From: Actinomycetota bacterium
GTDB taxonomy: Bacteria > Actinomycetota > Thermoleophilia > Solirubrobacterales > 70-9
Direction: 5' to 3'
Assembly (NCBI GenBank): GCA_018268415.1
Contig: JAFDWO010000094.1
Span: 1 to 49,293 of the forward strand
Length of the DNA stretch: 49,293 nucleotides
The translations under genes and the position numbers were made by a program. Below are positions 24,029 through 34,587 of the stretch, piece after piece. Numbering within the stretch: the stretch's first letter is position 1; each line of letters opens with the position of its first letter. The notes beneath the pieces are model-generated. The model was not told where the DNA came from, ran no database searches, and saw nothing but the letters and a program-made list of their open reading frames with translations.

Positions 24029-25801
24029 TTGGGAACCGAGCTGCTGGACGCGCTCGCCGGAGTCGTCGAGGCCGACCTGGTTGTCACCGACGGCCGCGTC
24101 GTCGACGTCCATAAGAAGGAGGTCCGTGACGGCGCCATCGCCGTCAAGGCAGGCCGGATCATCCGCGTCGGCGACGTCGAGTCGCTGGTCGGGGCGGGCA
24201 CCGAGGTGCTCGACGCCCGCGGTCGTTACCTGACGCCGGGGCTGATCGAGAGCCACGCGCACAGCTACCACGCGAACATGAACCTGACCGAGTACGCGAA
24301 GCTCTGCCTCGCGCGGGGGACGACCGCGGTCGCCGAGTCCTTCTACGGCCAGGGTCAGATCCGCGGCAAGGAGGCGGTCCGCTTCTTCTACGAGGAGCTC
24401 CGGCGCACGCCGATCACGCTGCTGTTCGTCGTGCCGGTGCTCGCCTACCTGCAGAACCTCGAGCTGGGGCTGGAGGCGACGCCGGGGACGGTGAGCGGCG
24501 ACGACCTCTTCGAGATGCTCGAGTGGGAGGGCTGCGTCGGGCTCGAGGAGCCGCCCTACATCCCGGTCGCCGAGCGCGACCCGGTCATCGTGCGGCTGAT
24601 CGAGAGGGCGCTTGCCCAGGGCAAGGTGGTGATGGGCCACGCCGCCGGGCTGACCGAGGCCGAGCTCGACGGCTACGCGGCCTTCGGCATCACCGGGGAC
24701 CACGAGCAGCTGACCGCCGAGGAAGCGATCCAGCGGGTCGAGCGGGGGATGATGGTCTCGACCCGGGAAACGCCGATCGCGCGCAACCAGCGCGACGTGC
24801 AGCGGGCGCTCACCGAGCTCGGCGCCGACCCGGCGATGTTCATGTTCTGCTCCGACGTGCCCGACGCGGTCACCTACGCGACGGTCGGCCACATCGACGA
24901 GTACATCCGGATCGCGGTCGACGGCGGGATCGACCCGCTCGACGCGGTCGCGATGGGCTCCTACAACACCGCCCGGTACTACCGCGTCGAGCACCTGGTC
25001 GGCAGTCTGGCCCCGGGCCGCCAGGCCGACATCCTGATGGTCGGCGATCTCGCGGCCTTCGACGTGCAGACGGTGATCGCCAAGGGGGAGGTGGTGGTCG
25101 CCGACGGCGAGCGCCGGCACCGGTTCCGGCGGCCGGTCTACCCGGCCTTCCTGCAGGGAACCGTGGGACTGGCGCGGCCGGCGGAGGCCTCCGACCTGGC
25201 GGTGCGCGCCCCGGCCGGGCGCGACGAGGTGACGGTGCGGGCGATCGGCGCCGAGTCGCTGCTCTCCGACGAGCGTCGCTTCAAGCTCCCGGTGGCGAGC
25301 GACGGGACCGTCGCCGCCGACGTCGACGGCGACGTGTTGAAGGTCGCGATGTGGGACCGCTATGGGCGCTGGGCGAAACCCGCCGTTGCCTTCATGCAGG
25401 GCTTCCGGCTGCGGCGGGGGGCGATCGCGACGAGCTACAACCCCTTCTACAACAACGTGATGGCGCTTGGCGCCGATGACGCCGACATGGCCCTGGCGGC
25501 CAACACCGTGAACGAGCTCGGCGGGGCCTTCGTCGCCGTCGCCGGCGGGGAGGTGCTCGGCTCCGTGCCCCTGCCCCTGGTCGGGCTGCTCTCCGACGGC
25601 GATGCCGACGAGATCGTGCCGCGGCTGGAGCGGCTCTACGCGCAGGTGGCGGAGGAACTAGGCTGCGCGATCGAGTGGCCGTTCCATAATTTCGCCTTCA
25701 CCGCGGTGGTGGGGGAGTTGCCGATCCTGAAGATGTGCGACCGCGGTCTCTTCGACGTGACCAGGCGGGAGCACCTGAGCACGATCGTCGAGGAGGAGTA
25801 G
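24029..25801 (+). CDS. Adenine deaminase-like amidohydrolase
   Basis: A 590-residue two-part metalloenzyme of the amidohydrolase superfamily, closest in layout to bacterial adenine deaminase (adenine to hypoxanthine + ammonia). Visible features are the small beta-domain DLVVTDGRVVDVHKKEVRDG, the HxH metal motif in LIESHAHSYH, Glu in FEMLEWEGCVG, MGHAAGLTEAEL and DHEQLTAEEA, Asp in MFCSDVPDAV, the strand return GSLAPGRQADILM, and the adenine-deaminase C-terminal domain (NPFYNNVMALGADDADMALAANTVNELGG, partial). TTG 24029 is preferred for its GGAGAGGAGAGGG site; ATG 23993 is in frame but lacks one. The usual HIHxE motif differs here, so another amidine or cyclic amide substrate is quite possible. 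Confidence 0.78.
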   Translation: MGTELLDALAGVVEADLVVTDGRVVDVHKKEVRDGAIAVKAGRIIRVGDVESLVGAGTEVLDARGRYLTPGLIESHAHSYHANMNLTEYAKLCLARGTTAVAESFYGQGQIRGKEAVRFFYEELRRTPITLLFVVPVLAYLQNLELGLEATPGTVSGDDLFEMLEWEGCVGLEEPPYIPVAERDPVIVRLIERALAQGKVVMGHAAGLTEAELDGYAAFGITGDHEQLTAEEAIQRVERGMMVSTRETPIARNQRDVQRALTELGADPAMFMFCSDVPDAVTYATVGHIDEYIRIAVDGGIDPLDAVAMGSYNTARYYRVEHLVGSLAPGRQADILMVGDLAAFDVQTVIAKGEVVVADGERRHRFRRPVYPAFLQGTVGLARPAEASDLAVRAPAGRDEVTVRAIGAESLLSDERRFKLPVASDGTVAADVDGDVLKVAMWDRYGRWAKPAVAFMQGFRLRRGAIATSYNPFYNNVMALGADDADMALAANTVNELGGAFVAVAGGEVLGSVPLPLVGLLSDGDADEIVPRLERLYAQVAEELGCAIEWPFHNFAFTAVVGELPILKMCDRGLFDVTRREHLSTIVEEE

Positions 25802-25803
25802 AT

Positions 25804-27783
<1,980 letters not shown>

Positions 27784-27786
27784 GGC

Positions 27787-28377
27787 TCAGCCGCGGCCGA
27801 GCAGCTGCGCTTTCGCGGCGGCGAACTCCTCCTCGGTGAGGGTGCCGTCGTCGCGAAGGGCGCGCAGTCGTTCGAGTTGCGCGACGAGGTCGCCGGCGGG
27901 TGCGCCCGCCGCCCCGTTCGGTCCTGGCGCCTCGGCCGCGGGCGCCGGGGTGGCCCCGGGCTGCTCCTCGCTCCGCACCGCGCCCAGGTTGTGGTCGCGG
28001 TTGCCGGTGAACGTCTGCGCCGGGTAGCGGCGGTTGAGCCGCGCCATGTCCTCGCGGCTGACGTTCGGCCCGCCGCCGCCGAGGAAGCGGCGCTTCGTCA
28101 TGTCGGAGCGGCCGGCCCGCATCGCCCGCGATTCCTCGAGCCACGCGTTGCACTCCGCGTCGGGGTCGCCGGCGCCTTCGCCGTGGAGTGAGTAGAGGAG
28201 CCGCTCGTAGCACTCGACGCCACGCGCGATCAGCCCTTCGCGCCCGTCGGGGCCTGGTCCGGGCAGCGCGCGATTCTTGTCCCAGGCCAGCAGCTCGATC
28301 GCGACGGCGGCGGCGATGAAGTTCCGCTCGCTGAGGTCCTTGGGGGTGTCGCGGCCGCAGCCGCAGACGCATTCCAT
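27787..28377 (-). CDS. SHOCT-domain protein with CxCG N-terminus
   Basis: A 196-residue cytoplasmic protein without recognised enzyme motif. It begins with a cysteine cluster (MECVCGCGRD) that may bind zinc, has a helical middle part with NFIAAAVAIELLAWDKNRALPG, then a Pro/Ala-rich linker, and ends with a SHOCT module (LERLRALRDDGTLTEEEFAAAKAQLL). SHOCT modules are short C-terminal helical units thought to mediate oligomerisation. The gene converges on acsA with only three bases between the stops. Function unknown. Confidence 0.72.
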   Translation of the reverse strand: MECVCGCGRDTPKDLSERNFIAAAVAIELLAWDKNRALPGPGPDGREGLIARGVECYERLLYSLHGEGAGDPDAECNAWLEESRAMRAGRSDMTKRRFLGGGGPNVSREDMARLNRRYPAQTFTGNRDHNLGAVRSEEQPGATPAPAAEAPGPNGAAGAPAGDLVAQLERLRALRDDGTLTEEEFAAAKAQLLGRG

Positions 28378-28408
28378 CCGCGGAGCTTCCCAAATCGTGG
28401 CGGCGGGG

Positions 28409-28999
28409 CTACCGGTGCAGGTGGACCCGCTCGCCGTCGGGGCCGACGACGAGGATCATCTCGACCGGGCCGTCGACGGCACCGAACCAGTGCGGCGTCC
28501 AGGTGCTGAACTCGGCCGCCTCGCCGGGCTCGAGCAGGTGCTCGTGGTCGCCGAGCACGAGTCGCAGTCGGCCGGAGAGGAGGTAGAGCCAGTCACTCCC
28601 CGCGTGGACGCCGAGCTCCTCGGGAGGCTTGCGGCGGCGGGCGCTGATGTGGACCTTGTAGGCGGTGAGGCCGGCGCCGTGGCCTTCCCGGGTCAGCGGC
28701 CACAGCGTCATGCCGTCGAGCCGCACCGGCTCGCCGCGCACCCGCGGGTCGAAGGCGGGGGGCGCGCCGATCAGCTCGTCGATCGAGACGCCGAGGGCGG
28801 CGGCGAGGCCCGGGAGGTGGTCGAGGGTGAGGCGGCGCTTGCCGGACTCCAGTCGGCTCAGGGTCGAGACGTCGAGGTTGGCGCGCGTCGCGACCTGGGC
28901 GAGGGTGAGGCCGCGTTCCGCGCGCAGATCACGCAGGCGACGCCGGACCCGCAGGTCGATCGAGTCGTCTTTCGGGGCGGCCGGCTCCTCGGTTGCCAT
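28409..28999 (-). CDS. XRE-family regulator with cupin domain, divergent from the flavoprotein gene
   Basis: A 196-residue regulator. The XRE HTH is at about residues 15-65 (LRAERGLTLAQVATRANLDVSTLSRLESG), then a linker and a cupin fold (GSDWLYLLSGRLRLVLGDHE and LEPGEAAEFSTWTPHWFGAVDGPVEMI). The start is uncertain: ATG 28999 gives a short tail before the HTH, ATG 29014 is also possible, and the open frame runs to 29203 into the neighbour. The dyad TTGCC-N5-GGCAA covers ATG 28999. Divergent pairing with a thioredoxin-reductase-like gene suggests control of that gene. Confidence 0.85.
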   Translation of the reverse strand: MATEEPAAPKDDSIDLRVRRRLRDLRAERGLTLAQVATRANLDVSTLSRLESGKRRLTLDHLPGLAAALGVSIDELIGAPPAFDPRVRGEPVRLDGMTLWPLTREGHGAGLTAYKVHISARRRKPPEELGVHAGSDWLYLLSGRLRLVLGDHEHLLEPGEAAEFSTWTPHWFGAVDGPVEMILVVGPDGERVHLHR

Positions 29000-29007
29000 T
29001 ACGGCAA
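28993..29007. promoter_or_regulatory. Operator candidate between XRE-cupin and flavoprotein genes
   Basis: TTGCC-ATTAC-GGCAA is a perfect 5-bp dyad. It overlaps the regulator's start codon and lies just upstream of TTGACA (29014-29019), the likely -35 for the rightward gene. Binding by the adjacent regulator is an inference from position. Confidence 0.45.
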
Positions 29008-29048
29008 CACACATTGACACATGTGGAGGCGCGGGTGACGATTCCGCC

Positions 29049-29954
29049 ATGAACTCTGAATGGGATTGCGTGATTGTCGGTGGCGGTGCGGCGGGCCTGA
29101 GCGCCGGCCTGGTCCTCGGGCGGGCGCGGCGGCGAACGTTGCTGCTCGATGTCGCCGGCCAGAGCAACCGGGTGGCCGAGGGCATCGGCGGACTGCTCGG
29201 CAACGACCTGCGCCCGCCCGCGGAGTTCTACGCCGCGGGGCGGCAGGAGCTGGCCGCCTACGGGGACGTGGAGCTGCGCGAGGTCGAGGCCCTGGGAGGC
29301 GAGCGCCGTGGCGAGGGCTTCGCGTTGGAGCTCGGCGATGGGTCCGCGGTCGAGACCCGCACGGTCTTGCTCGCGACCGGGATGGACTATCGCTATCCGG
29401 AGATCCCGGGAGCGCGCGACCGGTGGGGACGCTCCGTCTTCCACTGTCCGTTCTGCCACGGCTGGGAGGTGCGCGGTCGGGACCTCGCGGTCCTGGGCAG
29501 CGACGAGATGGCCGTGCACCGGGCGCTCCTGCTGCGCAGCTGGTCGGACAGCGTGACGCTGTTGAGCGACGGGCGTGAGGTCGAGGGCGGGCTCGCGGGG
29601 CGGCTGGCGGCGGCCGGGGTGGAGGTCGACGGGCGGGCGGTCGCGTCGCTCGAGGGCCCGGGCTCCGCCTTGGCCTCGGTGGTCTTCGAGGACGGCTCCG
29701 AGCGGGCGCTGGGCGGCCTGTTGGTCGGTGTCACCCTGCACCGTCGCTCCGACCTCCCGGATCGCCTCGGTGCCACCCGGGCCCCGGCGACGCCCCTGGT
29801 CGCCGACGCGGTCGAGGTCGACGCGATGGGGAACGCCGGGGTGCCCGGTCTCTTCGCCGCGGGCGACCTCGTCCCGCAGGTGCCCTCGGTTCCCGCCGCG
29901 ATCGCCTCCGGCCATTTCGCGGCCGCGCAGGTCGTCAACTCGCTCACCACCTGA
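29049..29954 (+). CDS. Thioredoxin reductase-like FAD-dependent oxidoreductase
   Basis: A 301-residue flavoprotein with the FAD-binding start CVIVGGGAAGLSAGL, the redox-active CxxC in FHCPFCHGWE, the strand VLLATGMDYRYPEIPG, and the C-terminal FAD motif GLFAAGDLVPQVPS. The expected NADPH-binding glycine motif is replaced by LAVLGSDEMAVHRALL, which lacks GxGxxA, so the reductant may not be NADPH bound in the standard way. It is of normal length. It is transcribed away from the XRE-cupin regulator. There is no close ribosome-binding site; a TTGACA 30 bases upstream suggests a very short or absent leader. Confidence 0.85.
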   Translation: MNSEWDCVIVGGGAAGLSAGLVLGRARRRTLLLDVAGQSNRVAEGIGGLLGNDLRPPAEFYAAGRQELAAYGDVELREVEALGGERRGEGFALELGDGSAVETRTVLLATGMDYRYPEIPGARDRWGRSVFHCPFCHGWEVRGRDLAVLGSDEMAVHRALLLRSWSDSVTLLSDGREVEGGLAGRLAAAGVEVDGRAVASLEGPGSALASVVFEDGSERALGGLLVGVTLHRRSDLPDRLGATRAPATPLVADAVEVDAMGNAGVPGLFAAGDLVPQVPSVPAAIASGHFAAAQVVNSLTT

Positions 29955-30069
29955 GGCCCCGGACGGGGCGCGCCGCGGTCGGTCCCGGCACCCCTCTTCT
30001 TTCACCAGTTGTTCACCCCTGAGCGGTCTCCCGCTCCACAGAATCCAGCGGCCTCGAACCCCCGGTCGC

Positions 30070-30795
30070 ATGCCCAAAAACGGATACGGAAGCCAGTCAT
30101 TCTTGCGCGCCTGCGAGGCCGCGTCGGCCTGTCGCGCGATCGACGGACGCGGCCCGTACGCGGCCCTGGGGCGACTGCGCGCCGGGTCCCTGACCGTTGC
30201 CCGCTATGACCGCAGCCTGCCCGACGTCCCGGTTCCGCTGACCGCGTCCCCGGCGGGGCGGATGATCGGCGAGCACCTCGCGATCCGCGAGCAGGGCCGG
30301 CGCCGTTATCGCTACCGGCTGGCGCAGGGGGTGCTGACGCTGCCGAAGGACTTCGCCCAGTACCTGCGCGGTCGGCACCGTCAGGCGGTGCGCACCAACG
30401 TCGGCCACGCCCGCCGCGCCGGCCTGACCGTCGCCCGCACCGAGATCCCGAACTGGGAGCCCGGCCTGGACGACACCCGTCGCGGGCTCCTCACGCCGGG
30501 TCCGATCGAGCATTGGCAGGTCCGTGGTCCGGATGGGGAGGGGCAGCCGCTCGCCGAAGCGATAGTCACCGTCGACGACGACGTCGCGCTCCTGCACGGC
30601 CTCGGGTCGCGCGTGAGGTACGCCCGCTGGCTCCTGCACACCGAGATCGTCGAGCGCCTCTGTGGTAGCTGCGGGCTGCTCCTCGCCAACTGTGACGATG
30701 CCTACCTGCTCGGCCCCGGGCATCAGTACTTCCAGCGCCTCCTCGGGTACGAGATCGCCCGCCTCCGCCTGCTCCACGCTTCCGACCCGGCGTAA
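30070..30795 (+). CDS. Protein of unknown function
   Basis: A 241-residue basic protein, rich in Arg and Leu, without a motif I can name with certainty. The block RYRYRLAQGVLTLPKDFAQYLRGRHRQAVRTNVGHARRAGLTV recalls acyltransferase-like (GNAT-fold) proteins of actinobacteria, where a helix with RNxxxARRxGL is common; this is weak. A cysteine-rich stretch (ERLCGSCGLLLANCDDAYLL) follows. ATG 30070 is the first good start, although it has no visible ribosome-binding site. The next gene starts 13 bases after its stop. Confidence 0.6.
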   Translation: MPKNGYGSQSFLRACEAASACRAIDGRGPYAALGRLRAGSLTVARYDRSLPDVPVPLTASPAGRMIGEHLAIREQGRRRYRYRLAQGVLTLPKDFAQYLRGRHRQAVRTNVGHARRAGLTVARTEIPNWEPGLDDTRRGLLTPGPIEHWQVRGPDGEGQPLAEAIVTVDDDVALLHGLGSRVRYARWLLHTEIVERLCGSCGLLLANCDDAYLLGPGHQYFQRLLGYEIARLRLLHASDPA

Positions 30796-30808
30796 AGTCA
30801 ATCGCGGA

Positions 30809-31351
30809 ATGACCGCGACGAGGACCATCGTCGTCGCCCTCTGGCTTCCCTTCTGTGCGTATTGGGGTCTCTCGGCACTGGGGTCGAAGCGAGGGACGAG
30901 GAGCTGGGGAGGGATGCTGCCGCGCGCCCTCGTCGCGATCGCGCTGGTTCTTCTGTTCACCGCGATCAACCCCGCCGGCTTCGAGGTCCACGGCACCGTG
31001 CTCCCCGTCCTCGGCACCGTGATCGTCGCCTGCGGCCTGGCCTTCGCCGTCTGGGCCCGCGTCCACATCGGCCGCAACTGGGGCATGCCGATGACGATCA
31101 AGGCCGAACCCGAGCTCGTCACCTCCGGTCCCTACCGCCTCATCCGCCACCCGATCTACACCGGCATCCTGACCGCCGCGGTCGGCACCGCCCTGGCCAT
31201 CAACCTCCTCGCCCTGGCGGTCGCCGCCGTCCTCGCCGTCTTCTTCGTCTACTCCGCGACGGTCGAGGAGAGGAACATGGTCGCGATCTTCCCCAACGCC
31301 TACCCGGCCTACCGGGCGCGGACGAAGATGTTGATCCCGTTCGTGCTTTGA
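30809..31351 (+). CDS. Isoprenylcysteine carboxyl methyltransferase-family membrane protein
   Basis: A 180-residue integral membrane protein with about four to five hydrophobic segments. The C-terminal half has the ICMT/PEMT signature: TSGPYRLIRHPIYTGILTA followed by a hydrophobic segment and VEERNMVAIFPNAYPAYRARTKMLIPF, where the RHP and EE/Y-x-x-Y parts bind S-adenosylmethionine. Such proteins methylate carboxyl groups of small or lipid-like acceptors; bacterial substrates are mostly unknown. The frame is open upstream, but ATG 30809 starts the first membrane segment. Confidence 0.82.
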   Translation: MTATRTIVVALWLPFCAYWGLSALGSKRGTRSWGGMLPRALVAIALVLLFTAINPAGFEVHGTVLPVLGTVIVACGLAFAVWARVHIGRNWGMPMTIKAEPELVTSGPYRLIRHPIYTGILTAAVGTALAINLLALAVAAVLAVFFVYSATVEERNMVAIFPNAYPAYRARTKMLIPFVL

Positions 31352-31360
31352 GGCAGGAGA

Positions 31361-31418
31361 GGGCTCCGGCGCTCGCTGAGTTGAGGGCGTCATGGCGCCC
31401 CGAACTCAGCGAGCGACC
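31361..31418. repeat. Palindromic intergenic repeat, copy 2
   Basis: This 58-bp sequence matches the element at 10377-10434 with about five substitutions and the same length. The stem CGCTGAGTT/AACTCAGCG is fully conserved. It follows the methyltransferase gene by nine bases, in the same orientation to the upstream gene as copy 1 has to ppdK. Confidence 0.6.
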
Positions 31419-31439
31419 GACCCGCCGGGTCATGGACCC

Positions 31440-32144
31440 CTAACTCGCCCGAGCCCGCAGGATCGCCGCGCGCGCCTCGGGGCTCAGGTACTTGACCGCC
31501 TCACGGATCGTCACGCCCGAGGCGCGGGGCGCCCGCGGCAGGAGCCACTCGTAGACCTCGGGTGCGCGCGACTTGCCGGCTTCCCGCAGGACCCAGCCGA
31601 TCGCCTTGCGGATGAAGAACTCGCGCTCCTCGAGCATCGGGTCGGCCCAGCCGGCGAAGCGGTCGAAGGCGGCGCCTGCCTTCAGCGGCCTGATCTGCGA
31701 GAGCAGGGCCGCGCGGCGAACCCAGAAGTCGCGGTCACGGGTCCACGGGTCGAGCCGTCCTGTCGCTTCCGGATGCGCGAGGAGGAGGTGTCCCAGAACG
31801 TCGACCGAAAGCGGATCGACCAGCGCCCAGGTCCCCGAGCTCGCCACGTAGCGCCTGATCGCGGGGATGTCGGCCGGACCGAGCAGATCGACCCGGTAGT
31901 CCAGTAGGAAGGCCGCACAGGCTCGCCGCTCGAAGACCGGCTCCCCCCAAAGCTCCGCCGCCAGCCGCCGCAATCCCCGCTGCGAGTCGATCTCGCGCGC
32001 CGCCGCCTTCGCCTCCTGGCGGATCTGCGGCACGCTCGCGCCGAGGTGCTGCAGGCTGCTCTTCAGATAGCGCTTGCTCCCGGCGGCCCGCTCCACGGTC
32101 CCGACCGCCGCCAGCGCCTCCTCGATCTCCTCGCCGCTGCGCAT
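31440..32144 (-). CDS. AlkD-like DNA alkylation repair protein
   Basis: A 234-residue, mostly helical protein of the HEAT-like AlkD family (DNA_alkylation), which removes N3- and N7-alkylated purines. Recognisable parts are SSLQHLGASVPQIRQEAKAA near the N-terminus, the WGEPVFERRACAAFLL helix, DPLSVDVLGHLL, TRDRDFWVRRAALLSQI and the REFFIRKAIGWVLREAGK block before a C-terminal LSPEARAAILRA. Asp in the WxRD-type position (TRDRDFWVRR) fits the base-contact residue. The 5' end of this gene lies 28 bases from the mobile element, which has inserted just upstream of it. Confidence 0.85.
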   Translation of the reverse strand: MRSGEEIEEALAAVGTVERAAGSKRYLKSSLQHLGASVPQIRQEAKAAAREIDSQRGLRRLAAELWGEPVFERRACAAFLLDYRVDLLGPADIPAIRRYVASSGTWALVDPLSVDVLGHLLLAHPEATGRLDPWTRDRDFWVRRAALLSQIRPLKAGAAFDRFAGWADPMLEEREFFIRKAIGWVLREAGKSRAPEVYEWLLPRAPRASGVTIREAVKYLSPEARAAILRARAS

Positions 32145-32172
32145 GGGAGCTGTCTAGCAGTCCCGCAACCCG

Positions 32173-32240
32173 CACAACAGAAAACGCCCCGCCTGGGAGG
32201 GCGGGGCGCTTCTGGGGTTACTACAGGGAGGAGAGATATG
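32173..32240 (+). repeat. attL candidate (68-bp direct repeat)
   Basis: It matches 43071-43138 at 65 of 68 positions. The left half is a stem-loop (CGCCCCGCC/GGCGGGGCG); two of the three differences form a compensatory pair (G-C here, T-A in the other copy) and the third is in the loop. The right 38 bases are identical in both copies, so crossover most likely occurs there. Confidence 0.75.
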
Positions 32241-32330
32241 CGAAACGTCATTTGCGAAGCCCCATTTGGCTCTGCAATGCGCAATCTGTCCGACTGTGTC
32301 CGGTTGGTTTCCGGCCTGATTGGTGGCTGA
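32238..32330 (+). CDS. Possible 30-residue ORF across the left attachment site
   Basis: GGGAGGAG in the attachment repeat is followed by ATG and 30 codons (MRNVICEAPFGSAMRNLSDC...). The ribosome-binding site and start codon belong to the repeat, the body to the element. No family is recognisable and the ORF may be fortuitous. Confidence 0.2.
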   Translation: MRNVICEAPFGSAMRNLSDCVRLVSGLIGG

Positions 32331-32351
32331 CTGGCGCGCAACTGGCGCGCA
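32324..32351 (+). promoter_or_regulatory. Left integrase arm-type sites
   Basis: Two abutting copies of ACTGGCGCGCA (32330-32340 and 32341-32351) occur 90 bases inside the left repeat. The flanking TGGCTGACTGGCGC is found again at 42991-43004 near the right end in the same orientation. Paired short repeats beside both attachment sites are typical arm-binding sites of tyrosine integrases or of their excisionases. Confidence 0.55.
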
Positions 32352-32497
32352 GAAGACCATCGGAGCGCCCCCCTTTCGCCTCGCATGAGTCGCCCCTCGG
32401 TTCACACGTCGTGGGGGTGAGTGGATCGCGATCATCGGTCATGCACGAATGCAGCAGTGGGCGACGAAAGCTGGCCGGTTGTGGCTCCCTGCCCACG

Positions 32498-32531
32498 CAG
32501 GAGGTCGAGGGTTCAAATCCCTTGCGCCGCT
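32498..32531 (+). pseudogene. tRNA 3'-end-like fragment
   Basis: AGGTC is followed by a T-arm GAGGG-TTCAAAT-CCCTT with a canonical seven-base loop, then GCGCCGC and T, as in an acceptor strand with discriminator. Upstream, AGCTGGCCGGTTGTGGCT looks like a D-arm, but the anticodon arm cannot fold properly and no matching GCGGCGC 5' strand is present. It is a degenerate tRNA or a remnant of integration at a tRNA gene. Confidence 0.4.
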
Positions 32532-32842
32532 TTCCGTAAACCCGCTCCAGAGCAAGGCTCCGTCGCTCGAGGGCCTTCGGCGGCGGTCCTGACTGAAGGA
32601 TGTAGCGGCGGGTATAGCACTTCAGCTCTTGACTTCTCGTCAGCGATGGTCATGCGGAGCAACCGCTGCTGTCACCGCGATGCTCGAATTCACGGCCACG
32701 GTGATGTGGGAGTCGGTTGGTGGTGTCCTGCGGGCGGCGAGCAAGCCCCGCAGGTTCGCCGTAAAAATAGGCACTGTTATGACGATCCAGGACGTTTGTC
32801 GCCCGAAGTCGATGTCCTGGGTCCCGGCTACGCTTGCCAGGT

Positions 32843-34198
32843 ATGTTCGGAATTTCAGATCTGCGCGTTTTCGACGACTGCCCCCTCGGTCGTGAGTTGG
32901 CCTCGATCGCCGCTGGCACCAAGCCGTGGCCGGAAAGCAAGGCGCGTCGCCATCACTACGTACCGCGATTCCAGCTTGCGAAGTTCACCAAAGATGGTGA
33001 GAACTTGTTCCAGCTTCACACCGGTACTGGGCAGCCGCGAAAGACATCGCCGACCGATGCGGCTTTCAAGAAGGATCTGTACATCTACCCCGACCAGGAT
33101 GGCGGTCGGGTCAACGTCTTGGAGGGCATCTTCGCGACGGTCGAGAATCACGCCGCGGACTCGCTGCGTCGTCTGCTTGCCGACGGCGAGGTGTCGGCGG
33201 GGGACCGGGCGACGATCTCCCTCTTCCTCGCCCTGCAATGGAGCCGAACCCCCGGTGCCCTCAAGCGGGCCGAACGGCTTGCCTCGGACGTGCTCTCCTC
33301 TCAGGTCGCGGCCGATCTCGAGGACGGGCGCACGTTCTCGAAACTGCGCGACCGCCTGAAGGCCGAAGGAGATGTCGCGACCGACGCCGCGGCTGAGACC
33401 CTGCGGCGGGAAACGATCCAGAAGTTTCGCGACGGCAAGCTGGAGGTCGTCGACCCGACCGGGGGCAACACGATGGGCCTGCTGGTCGAATTCGCTGCGG
33501 ACACGGCGACGCTCATGTTCAGTGCAATGGAGTGGACCCTGGTCCGCTCCGCCGAGCCTGCATTCGTCATCTCCGACCGCGGCTGCGCGGGCTTCGACCC
33601 GACGCCCCAACACCCGTGGTCGAGCCATGCTCCGTTCAGCTCACCGAATGCCGAAACGTCGTTCCCGCTGAGCGCGAACGCTTGCCTGATCCTCAGGCCG
33701 GGAGATCCGGTGATCGAAGCTGCCGACGCCGACCGCGACACCGTGGAGGGGCTTAACCTCCGCACCTACGGGTGGGCGGAGAAGCTGATCTACGGATCCG
33801 GCCAGGACTTGGTCGTACGCATCCGGAAGGCGGCGAAGAGGAGACCCAAGCTGGTGGTCAAGCCGAAACCCCATCGCTATGTCTTCCTCCTCGAACGTGA
33901 CCCGGAGGACGATCGCTTGGCCCGCCACCACGTTGCCAAAGGCTGGGACCCTTACATGATCCACCAAGATCCCGCCGGGGGGCTCATCCAGATGGACTAC
34001 ATGGTGGTTCGGGAAGACGGTACTGCGGTCGAGGTGGCGCTCAAGGCGGATGAACTCGTCCGGCGGCGGGCGCGAAAGGCGGCCGGCCTGCCGCCGGATT
34101 CGTCGATCGATCCACCCGGTGCGATGAGCAATGAAGTCATCGAGCCGGGGTCGATCCTGCCGACGACGCGTAAGGCCTTCCGCGAACGGGGTTGGTAG
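32843..34198 (+). CDS. DUF4238-domain protein
   Basis: A 451-residue protein with the DUF4238 hallmark near residue 35: RRHHYVPRFQLAKFTKDG, followed by DLYIYP and a helical region (NHAADSLRRLL, ATISLFLALQWSRTP), then WTLVRSAEPAFVISDRG and PLSANACLILRPG typical of the C-terminal part. DUF4238 proteins are common on bacterial mobile elements; their activity is not established. TTG 32834 is an in-frame alternative start. No ribosome-binding site is evident. It converges on the ABC-3C operon with a 390-base gap. Confidence 0.78.
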   Translation: MFGISDLRVFDDCPLGRELASIAAGTKPWPESKARRHHYVPRFQLAKFTKDGENLFQLHTGTGQPRKTSPTDAAFKKDLYIYPDQDGGRVNVLEGIFATVENHAADSLRRLLADGEVSAGDRATISLFLALQWSRTPGALKRAERLASDVLSSQVAADLEDGRTFSKLRDRLKAEGDVATDAAAETLRRETIQKFRDGKLEVVDPTGGNTMGLLVEFAADTATLMFSAMEWTLVRSAEPAFVISDRGCAGFDPTPQHPWSSHAPFSSPNAETSFPLSANACLILRPGDPVIEAADADRDTVEGLNLRTYGWAEKLIYGSGQDLVVRIRKAAKRRPKLVVKPKPHRYVFLLERDPEDDRLARHHVAKGWDPYMIHQDPAGGLIQMDYMVVREDGTAVEVALKADELVRRRARKAAGLPPDSSIDPPGAMSNEVIEPGSILPTTRKAFRERGW

Positions 34199-34587
34199 AA
34201 GGTTCCGGATCGACGACGGTATTTCCGCGAGCCGATCCCAGCTACGGGAGGCTGCGGGGCGCCAGCTTCCGGCAGCAGTACTTCGCAGTCGTTACCTCGC
34301 GCTCACCGTCCGCGTAGCTGCTCCACGCCACATCGAGCCGTCGGGCTAGCGAAACGCCCCCGTGCCCAAGTGTGTGCCCCGCGGCCGACCCCCGTCGTCC
34401 GCAGGGCGCCGTCGGGTGAGGTCGAGCAGGCGAGCGCCTTGACGGCGGATGGCGCCACCGCCTGTCAGCGCGGTCCGGTGTGCCAGTTCCCATCCGGACA
34501 AGACAGATGGCCCGTGATTCAGGCTCGCGGTGCGCGCTTGACCAAGAGTCGTCGCTGAGCCGCGATCTTCATGCGCCAGACTCAGGA
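34199..34587. other. Gap between DUF4238 gene and ABC-3C operon, no gene recognised
   Basis: Both flanking genes point into this 389-base stretch. Reading frames here code for Arg/Pro/Ser-rich strings with no homology I can see. No clear terminator hairpin with T-run is present. Confidence 0.5.

Noticed and set aside
23114..25801. Long minus-strand frame opposite the SDR and amidohydrolase genes
   Set aside because: Shadow of well-supported plus-strand genes; His/Asp/Arg-rich with no recognisable fold.
34242..34493. Minus-strand frame with an LGHGG stretch resembling an integrase C-terminus
   Set aside because: The residues around it do not fit the GH...Y pattern of tyrosine recombinases and the rest is low-complexity.
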